The notes beneath the pieces were generated by a model. The model did not search any database and had not been told where the DNA came from. It saw only the letters and a list, made by a program, of their open reading frames with translations. Below, piece after piece: positions 16,476-25,823 of a stretch of DNA of 44,495 nt (position 1 is its first letter; each line of letters opens with the position of its first letter). Position numbers and translations under genes: made by a program. Location: the NCBI GenBank assembly GCA_020629935.1, contig JAHDCJ010000004.1:51055-95549 (forward strand), read 5' to 3'. This stretch comes from Saprospiraceae bacterium. GTDB lineage: Bacteria; Bacteroidota; Bacteroidia; Chitinophagales; Saprospiraceae.

Positions 16476-16937
16476 CTATTTATCTGTTTTTATTTTCTCT
16501 AAATAATAAGCCAAAAATAACAATAAGTCTTCTATTTGTAGATTTTTTTCACGGATATATTCCCACTCAAAGAATTGATAAGTTACTCCATTCCAAAATT
16601 GGACTTGATGGCGACTTCCATCTCTATGAAAAGATTCAGAAACCACATTTTCAAAATCTACTGTTTTTAAAGCATTCAAAACATTTTCGATTTTCAGAGA
16701 TTGCTGCTGACCCAATTTAAAATAAACGATGGGAGCTTCCTCAATTGATAAATCTTCATTCCCGACTAAAGTGACTAAGAACAAATCTTCTTTTTTCTTA
16801 ATCAAGAAACTTCTTGTAGTTTTTAAGAAGGCACTTTCTCTCTTATAAAACAAATATAAGGAATCCTCATGCTTTTGGATTAAACCATCCATCTTTCCTT
16901 TCAATGTTTCAATGATATGATTTAAATAAAAATTCAA
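16476..16937 (-). CDS. Hypothetical small cytosolic protein (153 aa)
   Basis: Family not recognised. There is no signal or membrane segment. N-terminal helix (NFYLNHIIETLKGKMDGLI), then beta strands (DLFLVTLVGNED, PIVYFKLGQQ), then a helical C-terminus with acidic and aromatic residues (FFEWEYIREKNLQIEDLLLF). The stop is 2 bp before the start of 3-hydroxyacyl-CoA dehydrogenase, so the two form one transcript and may be functionally linked. The compact mixed alpha/beta make-up would fit a small ligand- or protein-binding domain, but that is speculation. Confidence 0.7.
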   Translation of the reverse strand: MNFYLNHIIETLKGKMDGLIQKHEDSLYLFYKRESAFLKTTRSFLIKKKEDLFLVTLVGNEDLSIEEAPIVYFKLGQQQSLKIENVLNALKTVDFENVVSESFHRDGSRHQVQFWNGVTYQFFEWEYIREKNLQIEDLLLFLAYYLEKIKTDK

Positions 16938-17102
16938 AAATGAGCTAACTTATTTTTTATTAAAAAGAATATAAATGATGACCCTACATTTGATGCAAAT
17001 TACATATTTTGTGTGGTATTCATCATTTTATTTGAAGAATGATGGATTTTCCGTTCTTATGAAACTACTCTTAAAAATCTTTCTATTTAATCGATTTAAA
17101 TA

Positions 17103-18029
17103 ATGAAAAAAATAATTCTACTTATTGCCATACTTATCCCCTGTTCTTCTTTTGCACAAGAAGATACTACTTATTTCGACATCAGTTCTTTTTTGATGTT
17201 AGATTCTGTAGTGGTGAGTGCAAAACGCGGAGGCTTTAGTGTAGATGAATTTGTAAATATGGTTATGGTAGATTCTTCCTTTCATCAAGCCTTTAGGAAT
17301 TTAAGGTTTCATGGTTATGAAGCAAGTAATGATTTTCATTTTTTCGACAAAAAAGATAAAGAGGTGGCAAGTTACTTTAGTCGGAGTACTCAAAAAGTAA
17401 AAGATGGATGTCGAACTATGACCGAAAGAGATAAAAAAATCAAGGGGAAATATTTCAAAAAGAATGGGAAACCTTACTATTATACTACCAAAATGTTTGA
17501 AAAGCTTTTCTTTACTAAAGGAAAAAAATGTGAATCGCGAACAGATATTCCTGTAAAACCCAAAGGTCCAATTGACAAAAATATTGCAGAGTTAAAAACC
17601 CTTATTTTTAATCCTGGGCGAAAAATAAATGTCCCATTGATTGGTGGTAAAACAGCTATTTTTGATGAAAAGATGGTTCCTTTTTACGATTACGCAATTA
17701 CCTCAGGCCAGTATAAAGACATCGCTAATTGCTATATTTTTTCGGCTAAAGTAAAACCTGAATTTCAAGAAAAAAAAGAAGGAAAAACAGTCATCAAATA
17801 TTTAATTACTTATTTTGACAAATCTAATTTCCAAGTCATTGCACGAGATTATCAATTGAGCTATTTCGGGACCTTATTCGATTTTGATGTTACTATGAAT
17901 ATTGAGTTAACCAAAATTGGAGAAGATTATATTCCAGAGAAAATTGTTTATGATGGCTTTTGGAAAATTCCTACTAAAAAGAGAGAGACCGCTAAATTTA
18001 CTTTACTATTTAATCATTTTAAATCTTAA
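17103..18029 (+). CDS. Exported hypothetical protein (308 aa)
   Basis: A Sec signal peptide ends near residue 19 (IPCSSFAQ). The mature N-terminus has the sequence LDSVVVSAKRGGFSVDEFV, reminiscent of Bacteroidota envelope proteins related to CarboxypepD-regulatory/TonB-plug modules, but no plug or barrel follows. The rest is rich in Lys, Phe and Tyr with beta strands. Two cysteines lie near residues 105 and 140. I cannot name the family. It is the first gene of a plus-strand run; an AhpD-like gene follows after 9 bp. Confidence 0.75.
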   Translation: MKKIILLIAILIPCSSFAQEDTTYFDISSFLMLDSVVVSAKRGGFSVDEFVNMVMVDSSFHQAFRNLRFHGYEASNDFHFFDKKDKEVASYFSRSTQKVKDGCRTMTERDKKIKGKYFKKNGKPYYYTTKMFEKLFFTKGKKCESRTDIPVKPKGPIDKNIAELKTLIFNPGRKINVPLIGGKTAIFDEKMVPFYDYAITSGQYKDIANCYIFSAKVKPEFQEKKEGKTVIKYLITYFDKSNFQVIARDYQLSYFGTLFDFDVTMNIELTKIGEDYIPEKIVYDGFWKIPTKKRETAKFTLLFNHFKS

Positions 18030-18038
18030 TTTTACTTC

Positions 18039-18596
18039 ATGGCTTATATAAACGTTATTGATTATCCAGATTCAGAAGGACAACTCAAATCCATTTATGA
18101 AGGGTTGATTCAATCTAGAGGGAAACTAGCTGAAGTGCATAAAATTCAAAGTTTAAATCCAGCAACCATTCCTGCACATATGGATTTATACATGAAAATT
18201 ATGTTTTCTAAATCGCCCCTTCGAAGATATGAAAGAGAGATGGTTGCGGTGATTGTATCTAAAAACAATCAATGCCCTTATTGTGTTAAACATCATGGCG
18301 AAGCTTTATTACACTATTGGAAAGATCAAGCGCGATTTGATCTTTTGGTAGATGATTATACAAAAGCTAATTTAAATCCGAAAGAATTGGCACTTTGTCA
18401 ATTTGCAGAACAAATGACCTTGCAACCCAATTCTTCTTCCCAAACGGTGATTGACCAATTGAAGGCAGTTGGGCTCGATGATCGAGCGGTATTGGATTTA
18501 ATGTTAGTGATTGCTTACTTCAATTTTGTAAATCGAATGGTTTTAGGATTAGGTGTTCAATTGGAAACCGATGAAGGGAAAGGTTATAAATATTAA
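18039..18596 (+). CDS. AhpD-like / carboxymuconolactone decarboxylase-family peroxidase
   Basis: 185 aa with the family's redox motif CPYCVKHH: Cys79, Cys82 and His86 (CxxCxxxH). This is the catalytic site of alkylhydroperoxidase AhpD-type enzymes that reduce peroxides through a thiol relay. The sequence around it (REMVAVIVSKNNQCPYC) is typical of the uncharacterised peroxidase-related subgroup. All-helical and cytosolic. It sits in a tight same-strand series, 9 bp after an exported protein and 29 bp before a DUF547 gene. Substrate unknown. Confidence 0.88.
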   Translation: MAYINVIDYPDSEGQLKSIYEGLIQSRGKLAEVHKIQSLNPATIPAHMDLYMKIMFSKSPLRRYEREMVAVIVSKNNQCPYCVKHHGEALLHYWKDQARFDLLVDDYTKANLNPKELALCQFAEQMTLQPNSSSQTVIDQLKAVGLDDRAVLDLMLVIAYFNFVNRMVLGLGVQLETDEGKGYKY

Positions 18597-18625
18597 GCTT
18601 AGATTATTAAATAGAGAATTATTTT

Positions 18626-19303
18626 ATGGAATTTGATGCTGGAAAATTTTCAAGAGATTTAAAGATTCAAAAGCTAAACTATATTAGTGAAGACGCAGTT
18701 GATTTTCAACTATTAGATACCTATGAAAAAGGATTAAAGGAAATTGATTTGTTTGGTATTCGAGGAGATAAGGAGAAAATTGCATTTTGGATTAATGTGT
18801 ATAATGGAATGACCAACTTGATTATTATTCGAAAGAAAATAAAAAAATCTATGATGGAAAAACCATTAATTTTTTCTGGTGCACAAATACAAATTGGCGA
18901 TTATGTATTTAGTCTAGATCATATTGAACATGGTATTTTACGTCTCAATCGAAGAGCCACCTATAAACCATATCGTCAATTTTGGCCTTGGGATAAAAGA
19001 CTAAAACTAGCTCCGTCTTCATTGGACTATCGCATCCATTTCGCTTTAAATTGTGGTGGAAATTCTTGTCCTCCAATAGCATTCTATACCGCTGAAAATT
19101 TAGAAGCTCAATTGCAATTGGCAGAAGAAAATTTTGCACATCAAGAATTTATTGTCGACGAAAAAAATAAAACCTTATCGGCTTCTTTAATTTTTAAAGC
19201 CTATAAAAAAGACTTTCCAAATAAATACCTTAATGACCCTAAGTATAAAAATTATAAAGTAAAAATAAATTCCTACGACTGGAGTATTATTGAAGATTCT
19301 TAA
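18626..19303 (+). CDS. DUF547 domain protein
   Basis: 225 aa. DUF547 hallmarks are present: KIAFWINVYNGMTNLIII near residues 50-68, the FSLDHIEHGILR segment, and HFALNCGGNSCPPIAFYTAEN near 137-158. The domain's conserved His, Cys and Asn residues are kept, and the family is predicted to be papain-like, but its activity is not established. There is no signal peptide here, unlike many DUF547 proteins. Its stop is 28 bp before the amidohydrolase start, in the same run of genes. Confidence 0.85.
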   Translation: MEFDAGKFSRDLKIQKLNYISEDAVDFQLLDTYEKGLKEIDLFGIRGDKEKIAFWINVYNGMTNLIIIRKKIKKSMMEKPLIFSGAQIQIGDYVFSLDHIEHGILRLNRRATYKPYRQFWPWDKRLKLAPSSLDYRIHFALNCGGNSCPPIAFYTAENLEAQLQLAEENFAHQEFIVDEKNKTLSASLIFKAYKKDFPNKYLNDPKYKNYKVKINSYDWSIIEDS

Positions 19304-19331
19304 TTTCATCACCCAAATCCAATCTATCATC

Positions 19332-21062
19332 ATGAGACCCTATTTCTCCATTTTTCTTCTCTTTGTTATCGTACTATTATCTGCCTGCGGAAATTCTAAT
19401 TCCTCTAAAGTCACTGCCGATTTAATTTTAACCAATGCCGTCATTCATACGATGGATAAAAATAAAATGACCGCAGAAGCTATTGCTATTCATGCAGATA
19501 GCATCCTATTTGTTGGATCAGCTAAAGAAACGAAGAAATTTCAAGGAGAACAAACCAACATAATTGATGTAAAACAAAATACGATCATTCCAGGATTTAT
19601 AGAAGGTCATGGGCATTTTTCTGGACTTGGCTATAGTTTGATGCGACTCAATTTTTTAAAGTCAAAGAATTGGACAGAAATTGTTAATCAAGTAAAAGAA
19701 AAAGTAAAGACAGTGGAACCTGGGGTATGGATTGAAGGAAGAGGTTGGCATCAAGAAAAATGGGATCGGACCCCATCAAAAAATGTATTGGGTTATCCTT
19801 ATCATGATTTGTTAAGTGAAATTTCTCCCAATAATCCTGTCTTACTCAGACATGCTAGTGGCCACTCTGTTTTTGCCAATGCTAAAGCCATGGAGCTTGC
19901 TGGAATTTCTAAAGAGACTCCCAATCCAATTGGAGGAGAAATTGTAAGAGGAACGAATGGACAGGCCATTGGGGTTTTTGAAGAACGTGCTATGGATGCG
20001 CTTTATAGTGCACTAAAGACCTATCAAGAATCACTGAGTCAGGAAGACTTAAAGAAAGAATGGATGCAAGCCATCGAGCTTGCTCAAGAAGAGTGTCTAT
20101 CCAAAGGGTTAACTTCTTTTCAAGATGCAGGGTCTTTATTTGATGAAATACAAACCTACCAGTCTTTGGCAGAAGCAGGTAATTTACGACTTCGGCTTTG
20201 GGCGATGATTCGACATTCCTATGAAGATACTAGAGCCTTAATTAAAGAATTAAATTTACCCATTTTGCAGGCTGGAAATGGATATTTTACCTGTCGAGCA
20301 ATTAAGACACAAGTAGATGGTGCGTTGGGCGCACATGGAGCATGGTTGTTAAAGCCATACGAAGATAAACCTAATTTTGTAGGACAAAATACTACACCTG
20401 TAGAAGAAGTAGAAAATATGGCTAGCCTAGCTATGAATAGTGGTTTGCAATTATGTGTACATGCCATAGGTGACCGAGCCAATAGAGAGGTAATTAATAT
20501 TTTTGAACAAGCCTTTAAAAAAGAACCTACAAAAACCAATTTACGCTGGCGAATGGAACATGCCCAACATGTAAACAAAGCTGATATTCCTCGTTTTGCT
20601 CCTTTAGGTATCATTGCTTCTATGCAAGGAATTCATTGTACTTCTGATGCGCCTTTTGTTGAAAAAAGATTAGGTAAAGATCGAGCAGAACATGAAGCTT
20701 ATCCTTGGCGATCATTCTTAGATCTTGGGACTACCATTGCCAATGGAACAGACGCTCCAGTAGAAGATGTAGATCCTATTGCTTCCTTTTATGCTTCGGT
20801 TACTAGAAAACGTGTAGATGGTATGGAATTTTTCCCCGATCAAAAAATGACTCGTATGGAAGCTTTAAAATCCTATACCCTTGATAATGCTTATGCTGGT
20901 TTTGAAGAAGAACTTAAAGGTTCTTTAGAGGTCGGCAAATTTGCAGACATCACCATCTTGTCTAATGATCTTATTAATTGTCCTGAAGAAGAAATATTAT
21001 CTACTAAAGTGTTGTATACGATTGTAGGTGGAAAGATTCAATATCAGGCATCAAAAAAATAA
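19332..21062 (+). CDS. Amidohydrolase-family lipoprotein (YtcJ-like)
   Basis: I start it at the ATG at 19332, which gives a lipoprotein signal (FLLFVIVLLSAC, Cys19); an upstream in-frame ATG at 19290 would overlap the previous gene and add 14 residues before the signal. Metal-dependent hydrolase features include GFIEGHGHFSGLG (His93 and His95), later CVHAIGDRANREV, RMEHAQH and NGTDAPVED. About 576 aa, the usual YtcJ/DUF6282-like length. It would act at the membrane on an amide or ester, with the substrate unknown. The CutA gene follows after 4 bp. Confidence 0.9.
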   Translation: MRPYFSIFLLFVIVLLSACGNSNSSKVTADLILTNAVIHTMDKNKMTAEAIAIHADSILFVGSAKETKKFQGEQTNIIDVKQNTIIPGFIEGHGHFSGLGYSLMRLNFLKSKNWTEIVNQVKEKVKTVEPGVWIEGRGWHQEKWDRTPSKNVLGYPYHDLLSEISPNNPVLLRHASGHSVFANAKAMELAGISKETPNPIGGEIVRGTNGQAIGVFEERAMDALYSALKTYQESLSQEDLKKEWMQAIELAQEECLSKGLTSFQDAGSLFDEIQTYQSLAEAGNLRLRLWAMIRHSYEDTRALIKELNLPILQAGNGYFTCRAIKTQVDGALGAHGAWLLKPYEDKPNFVGQNTTPVEEVENMASLAMNSGLQLCVHAIGDRANREVINIFEQAFKKEPTKTNLRWRMEHAQHVNKADIPRFAPLGIIASMQGIHCTSDAPFVEKRLGKDRAEHEAYPWRSFLDLGTTIANGTDAPVEDVDPIASFYASVTRKRVDGMEFFPDQKMTRMEALKSYTLDNAYAGFEEELKGSLEVGKFADITILSNDLINCPEEEILSTKVLYTIVGGKIQYQASKK

Positions 21063-21066
21063 TTAT

Positions 21067-21378
21067 ATGGCAATTATTGGTATTTATATTACTTGTCCAA
21101 ATAAAGAATCTGCCCAACAAATAACCAAACGTTTGATGGAAAAGAAACAAGTGGCTTGTGGAAATATCTTTCCTATTCAATCTATGTATTGGTGGAATGG
21201 CCAACAAGAAACAGCGGATGAATTTGTAGCTTTAGTTAAAACTAGAGTAGCGCATTGGGAATTGGTTAAAACCCATGTAGAAAAAATACATCCTTACGAA
21301 GTACCATGCATTATCAAATTAGAAATGGAAGCCAATAAAGCTTACGAAGAATGGATTTTTAACGAAACGCAATTTTAA
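21067..21378 (+). CDS. cutA: CutA family divalent-cation tolerance protein
   Basis: 103 aa from the ATG at 21067; a longer open frame starting at 21028 is out of frame with, and inside, the amidohydrolase gene. The family pattern is clear: ITCPNKESAQQITKRLME, KKQVACGNIFPIQSMYWWNG, LVKTRVAHWELVKTHVEKIHPYEVPCI. CutA forms very stable PII-like trimers, historically tied to copper/divalent metal tolerance, with the cellular role still unsettled. It is 4 bp after the amidohydrolase and 1 bp before the 2H phosphoesterase, so all three are probably co-translated from one mRNA. Confidence 0.92.
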   Translation: MAIIGIYITCPNKESAQQITKRLMEKKQVACGNIFPIQSMYWWNGQQETADEFVALVKTRVAHWELVKTHVEKIHPYEVPCIIKLEMEANKAYEEWIFNETQF

Positions 21379-21379
21379 T

Positions 21380-21865
21380 ATGTATTCGATTTGGCTCATT
21401 CCATCTATAGCTTTTTACGCTCCTTTACATGATCAAATCAAACAGATTGGTAATGCACATAACTTGCCCATCTTTATCCCCCATATGACCATTTTGAGTG
21501 GTATTGTTGCCGAACCTGAGCATTTGTTTCCTATATTTTCTCAATGTGCAGAAGAGATACTTCCTTTAACATTAGACACCGATGGGATTGGACACCAATC
21601 GGATTATTTTCGAAGTTTTTATATAAAAATAAAATTGAATACACGATTAGAGGAAATCTTTAATGAGCTGACTAAACGATTTCAGACAAACACTCCCCTA
21701 CCATTTGAACCCCATATTTCTTTAGCCTATGGTTTAGATCAAACTTTGGTTGAAAAAATTCAGTTAGATATGGGGATTCCTAAGCAGATTAAAATGGATG
21801 CCTTGTTTTTGGTTAATACTAAGAACCCTATAAATGAATGGTATCCTTTATTTACTTATCCATAA
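21380..21865 (+). CDS. 2H phosphoesterase (cyclic phosphodiesterase / 2'-5' RNA ligase-like)
   Basis: 161 aa with the two HxT/S motifs that define the 2H superfamily: PHMT (His35, Thr37) and PHIS (His112, Ser114), about 75 residues apart as expected. These enzymes hydrolyse or form 2',3'-cyclic or 2'-5' phosphate bonds in RNA or nucleotide metabolites. It resembles the cyclic phosphodiesterase branch (PFEPHISLAYG). Its start codon is 1 bp after the cutA stop. The natural substrate is not evident. Confidence 0.88.
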   Translation: MYSIWLIPSIAFYAPLHDQIKQIGNAHNLPIFIPHMTILSGIVAEPEHLFPIFSQCAEEILPLTLDTDGIGHQSDYFRSFYIKIKLNTRLEEIFNELTKRFQTNTPLPFEPHISLAYGLDQTLVEKIQLDMGIPKQIKMDALFLVNTKNPINEWYPLFTYP

Positions 21866-21868
21866 AAA

Positions 21869-21898
21869 AAGGGCAAATGCTCTATTACATTTGCCCTT
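21869..21898 (-). terminator. Terminator of the choice-of-anchor-B gene (shared region)
   Basis: AAGGGCAAATG and CATTTGCCCTT pair around an 8-nt loop. The minus strand continues into a run of seven T's, so it ends the gene at 21920; it may also slow the plus-strand transcript. Confidence 0.85.
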
Positions 21899-21919
21899 CA
21901 ATATTATTTGTGTAAACGA

Positions 21920-24313
21920 TTAATTCGTTTTTAATACTTTTAGACTTCGACTACGTTTTCCATTACTATATACTTGGATATAATAAATTCCAGCAGGAAG
22001 ATCTTTATTCACTTCGACAGATCCAATTTGTTGTTCTAATTGAATACGCTCAACTAATTGTCCCAAATTATTTGTCAATTGAATGTGTGTATTACTTATG
22101 GCTTCCAATCCTAAATCATAGTTAATTTGTAATGTTTCAGAAAACGGATTTGGAGCAGCGGTAATGGTATAAGAAGCTTCGAATGGATCTTTGACTCCTG
22201 TACTTCCAGGATTAGCATCATATACATTGAAAAAATCAAAACCCGCTTCTACAATATGTCCTGGGTTATCATCAGCAGTTTCGATGATAATACGCATCGT
22301 ATTTGTAATAGCTATTTCATTAGCTAAGGTATAATATCGTCTAGACAACCAAGCACTTTCACTTGTGGTAATGGTTTCAAGAACTACTGTAGTAGCACCA
22401 TTAGAAACTCGTACTTCGATTTGATCATTAGGGTTTCCGTCACCTCCTTGGTTAAAGAACCAAAGGTTATAAGCCAATGTAGGCGTATTTTGTGCCGTAG
22501 GATCAAATAAAGGAGAAGTAAGAATAGTTGATCCACCATCTACATCATCATTTCCTCCACCGCCTCCAGCATTACCTGTTACGTAGCACCATGTTCCAAT
22601 ATCATAAATATCTTCTCCTGGATTTGCACTTTCTCCGTTATAATTCGTTCCAATTGGTTGTCCTAAAACCCAGTCTCCAGTATTTGCATCACCGCTGACA
22701 GTCCAACCATAGTCTAATTCAAAATAATCTAAGATTTCGTTTTCAGGAACTTCAATAATCATTGGATTTTGTGAACCATCTACATTCACATTTTCTTCAA
22801 GGTAAGTACCATATCCCCATTTACCAGCAACCACAGTATAATAATCGCCTAAGAAGTTATTAAGAGCTACAGTTCCAGAAGCATTGGTCAAAAGGTTCGT
22901 AGGTCCATTGGAATTTTCCATTTTTAATTGAGCATTAGGAATTGGTGTTCCATCTGGAGTTTGCACCAAAATATTAAGGTTAAATGGGACTTTAGGATCT
23001 AATTGAACATCGAGCATAGTCACATCTCCTTGAGTTAAACTAGCTTGTACTGTTTTGCTAATATAACCAGGATGCACAAAGGAAACATCAAACGTTCCTG
23101 ATTCTGGAATTCCAGTTTTATAATTACCAAAATTATCTGAATTATCTTGAGCAGTTACGGAAGGTTCAATAGTTACGGTTACTGCAGAAATAGGATTTCC
23201 GTTGCTTGAGTCTGTTACATTACCTTCTAAAAAACTAGCCCGTTGATAATCGGGGCCTATCACAAAAAGTCCGTTGTCAATATCTGTAGCTAAGATGATA
23301 CCAGAAGGAAGGAAAGGATAAGCTCCCCAAGCTCCACTGAATCCACCATTTCCACCTAAAAAAGTATCAAAATTTCCAACTTCGACTAAATTTTGTGGTC
23401 GACTTGCATCCACAATAATCATCCCATCTGTATAATAAGAAATAATAAGGTAATCATCCCAAACGTGCACATTATGTGGAATCACCTCTTCTCCTAAGGT
23501 ATAAGCGGGACGATATTCATCAAGAAAAACAATATCATTATAATCGGAGATATCATAAGCCGCGACTGGCGCATTAGCACGCTCATCGGTAGTAAAGATG
23601 GTTTGACTATCATCAGATAACCAAGCATTGTGGGTAAAGTCGAAAGGGGTCCCTTGAGAAGCCAATTCAATAATATTTGACTTATCGGTTACATCATAAA
23701 TTCGAAATACTCCATCATAGACATCAGAAGTATATGCTTTATTATCTCTAACATAAATATCATGTGAATAAATAGAAGGCCCTACCCCAACTAATGTTGG
23801 ATTATATGGATCAGTAAATACATCAAAGATTAACATTCCTCCTTCGGCAGGATTAGCACCTACTACGTAGCAGTATCCTAATTCATCAATATATAAATTG
23901 TGAGCCGAAGTCAATGGAGACATCATGCCATCTGCAGTAATGTTTGGTGAATAGTAATAAGAATTTACACTTGCTGGCAAATTGGTCATGTCTACCACTA
24001 AAAGGCCATCACCCGTTTCATTCGTTACATAAGCATATTTGTCCCATGTTTTAATATCTCTCCAAATGGAGCTCGGTCCATCTACAAATGCAACTTCTGC
24101 TGCATTGTTTGGGTCTTCGAGGCTAACAATGGATAGTCCATTATTAAGGCCTACTAAGGCATATTCAATACCTGTAGTGAGGTCTTTGTAGCCCCAAATA
24201 TCATTTGCGTCTACATTATAAGAAACAGTAGATAAAAGAGTGGAATTTAATTGGGCAAATAAACCACTCACCGAAAAACAGAAAAGAAATAAAAGGTTAC
24301 TAATTTTTTTCAT
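21920..24313 (-). CDS. Choice-of-anchor B family T9SS surface protein (797 aa)
   Basis: Signal peptide 1-20 (LFLFCFSVSGLFAQ). Residues about 22-355 form a beta-propeller-like choice-of-anchor-B domain with repeated LVVD/LIFDV blades (NGLSIVSLEDP, DGLLVVDMTNLP, MIIVDASRPQ). About 360-430 and 430-520 look like two carboxypeptidase-regulatory-type Ig-like domains (GNPISAVTVTIEPS; GTPIPNAQLKMEN). A jelly-roll-like ~530-715 region follows. The C-terminus (from about 720) is a T9SS type A sorting domain with APNPF and LPAGIYYIQVYSNG. The protein is predicted to be secreted and surface-exposed. Ligand unknown. It has its own terminator. Confidence 0.9.
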   Translation of the reverse strand: MKKISNLLFLFCFSVSGLFAQLNSTLLSTVSYNVDANDIWGYKDLTTGIEYALVGLNNGLSIVSLEDPNNAAEVAFVDGPSSIWRDIKTWDKYAYVTNETGDGLLVVDMTNLPASVNSYYYSPNITADGMMSPLTSAHNLYIDELGYCYVVGANPAEGGMLIFDVFTDPYNPTLVGVGPSIYSHDIYVRDNKAYTSDVYDGVFRIYDVTDKSNIIELASQGTPFDFTHNAWLSDDSQTIFTTDERANAPVAAYDISDYNDIVFLDEYRPAYTLGEEVIPHNVHVWDDYLIISYYTDGMIIVDASRPQNLVEVGNFDTFLGGNGGFSGAWGAYPFLPSGIILATDIDNGLFVIGPDYQRASFLEGNVTDSSNGNPISAVTVTIEPSVTAQDNSDNFGNYKTGIPESGTFDVSFVHPGYISKTVQASLTQGDVTMLDVQLDPKVPFNLNILVQTPDGTPIPNAQLKMENSNGPTNLLTNASGTVALNNFLGDYYTVVAGKWGYGTYLEENVNVDGSQNPMIIEVPENEILDYFELDYGWTVSGDANTGDWVLGQPIGTNYNGESANPGEDIYDIGTWCYVTGNAGGGGGNDDVDGGSTILTSPLFDPTAQNTPTLAYNLWFFNQGGDGNPNDQIEVRVSNGATTVVLETITTSESAWLSRRYYTLANEIAITNTMRIIIETADDNPGHIVEAGFDFFNVYDANPGSTGVKDPFEASYTITAAPNPFSETLQINYDLGLEAISNTHIQLTNNLGQLVERIQLEQQIGSVEVNKDLPAGIYYIQVYSNGKRSRSLKVLKTN

Positions 24314-24467
24314 GTGTTGTAAAGTTTGGTCTTTAAATCTAAATTATTGTAATCTATTGATTATCAATGTTAAGCTAAAGATAATTTAAATCATTCTTAA
24401 AATTTAGCGATTTGGCGACAAGCCGCTATCTAACATAATAATTAGACACTCTAATGACAAAATACCC

Positions 24468-24899
24468 TTACCTTTTGTGGGATACAATGGCCATAGTAAG
24501 CCGACTTTTACAAACTATTTTTTGATCTTCTCTAAATATTTCAATATCCCAAACATGAGAACTTCGGCCTAGATGAATGGGTTTAACGATGGCAGTGACT
24601 AAACCTGTTTTAGCAGATCGAAGATGATTGGCATTGATAGAAGCTCCTACACAAAATACTTCATTGAGATCTACACATAAGGTAGATGCGGTACTTCCAA
24701 TAGTTTCTGCTAATACTACAGAAGCTCCGCCATGTAATAAGCGCATGGGTTGTACTGTGCGAGAATCGACGGGCATTGTGGCTTTTATATAATCAGGTCC
24801 GATCTCCGTAAATTCTATACCGAGATGATCTACTAACGTATTTTTTGACCAATGATTTAACACATCAATAGAAGGATCACTTAACCAAATTTTTTCCAT
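24468..24899 (-). CDS. Hotdog-fold acyl-CoA thioesterase (PaaI/EntH/MenI-like)
   Basis: 143 aa. The hotdog signature LLHGGASVVLAETIGSTAS has the HGG....LAE spacing and catalytic-type Glu typical of the EntH/YbdB/MenI branch, rather than the Asp of PaaI. The rest, ATMPVDSRTVQP, RSAKTGLVTAIVKPIH and SHVWDIEI, fits the family. Such enzymes release free acids from aryl- or acyl-CoA. Menaquinone biosynthesis (DHNA-CoA hydrolysis) is one possible role, but no men genes are nearby. It is separated from the GIN-domain gene by a terminator. Confidence 0.88.
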   Translation of the reverse strand: MEKIWLSDPSIDVLNHWSKNTLVDHLGIEFTEIGPDYIKATMPVDSRTVQPMRLLHGGASVVLAETIGSTASTLCVDLNEVFCVGASINANHLRSAKTGLVTAIVKPIHLGRSSHVWDIEIFREDQKIVCKSRLTMAIVSHKR

Positions 24900-24917
24900 A
24901 ATTTATTGTATAAAAAA

Positions 24918-24941
24918 AGCCATCTCAAAATTGAGATGGCT
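24918..24941 (-). terminator. Terminator of the GIN-domain gene
   Basis: AGCCATCTCAA and TTGAGATGGCT form an 11-bp stem with a 2-nt loop; the minus strand ends in seven T's. It lies 28 bp past the stop of the gene at 24970. Confidence 0.85.
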
Positions 24942-24969
24942 AAATTATTATTTTAAAACTGATTCTTTA

Positions 24970-25701
24970 TTATTTCTTTGCTCTTTTTGCAGAACCTGCT
25001 CCACTTATAGTAGCCGTAACTTTTGCTTCGCCTTGATATTTAACGGAACCTGCACCTGAAACTTTTATTTTCAATTCATCTTCTACTTTTACTTCTGCGG
25101 AACCTGCGCCACTTACAGAAAGGTTCATTTGATCAGTAACAAAACCATAAGCATCTACATCACCTGCACCTGAAACACTTAATTTTGCATTCTTGGCTGT
25201 TCCTGCAATATCAATTTCAGTAGCACCTGACAAAATACCTTCAAAATCTTTGATGTCTAACTTCAAATTAAGATCACTTGCTCCACTGCCCACAAGGGTC
25301 AATTTATTTCCTTTGATCATATCTTTACTCATCACAGAACAAGCTCCACTCACCATCATCTTGTCAAAATCTTCGAAAGGAAGATATACATTTAATACTT
25401 TAGCATTCTTAATATTTCCACTAGTTGAAATAGATAACATTCCGCCCTTTACTTCAGTTCTTATATAACCTACTAAATTATCATCAGCTTCCACTTTAAC
25501 GGTTCCTTCTTCTCCAGCCATTAAGACAAGATCAATAACTCCGTTAACAGAGATGCCATCAAATTTTTCGATGGTACGTTCTTGAGTGATTACATTACCA
25601 CTTCCTTTTACGCTTCTCTTATAGTTTCTTTTTTGAGCTTCTGCCTGAAAACTTAAAGAAATAAACAGAACGAGCATACTACATTTAATCAAATTGTTCA
25701 T
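24970..25701 (-). CDS. DUF2807 / GIN domain envelope protein
   Basis: Signal peptide 1-22 (LFISLSFQAEAQ). The body is a right-handed beta-helix-like DUF2807 repeat: KFDGISVNGVIDLVLMAGEE, then recurrent short turns SGACS, GSGASD, SGATE, SGAGDV, SGAGSA, SGAGSV and SGAGSAKRAKK at ~20-residue spacing. This family is abundant in Bacteroidota and thought to be an extracytoplasmic adhesin or anti-sigma-type domain, but no function is proven. 243 aa with no membrane anchor and no sorting domain. Single-gene transcript ending at 24918-24941. Confidence 0.9.
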   Translation of the reverse strand: MNNLIKCSMLVLFISLSFQAEAQKRNYKRSVKGSGNVITQERTIEKFDGISVNGVIDLVLMAGEEGTVKVEADDNLVGYIRTEVKGGMLSISTSGNIKNAKVLNVYLPFEDFDKMMVSGACSVMSKDMIKGNKLTLVGSGASDLNLKLDIKDFEGILSGATEIDIAGTAKNAKLSVSGAGDVDAYGFVTDQMNLSVSGAGSAEVKVEDELKIKVSGAGSVKYQGEAKVTATISGAGSAKRAKK

Positions 25702-25823
25702 AGAAATATTTTTTTAAAAAATTTGTAAATATTAAAGGGTTACAAATACTTGTTTTTTCATAAAGACCAATTAAAATTCAAAAGGTTGCATATTGAAGTG
25801 TTAAGATGTCTAAAAAATGAAAA

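Noticed and set aside
20219-20614. 131-codon minus-strand frame inside the amidohydrolase
   Set aside because: The plus strand carries clear amidohydrolase motifs through this stretch.
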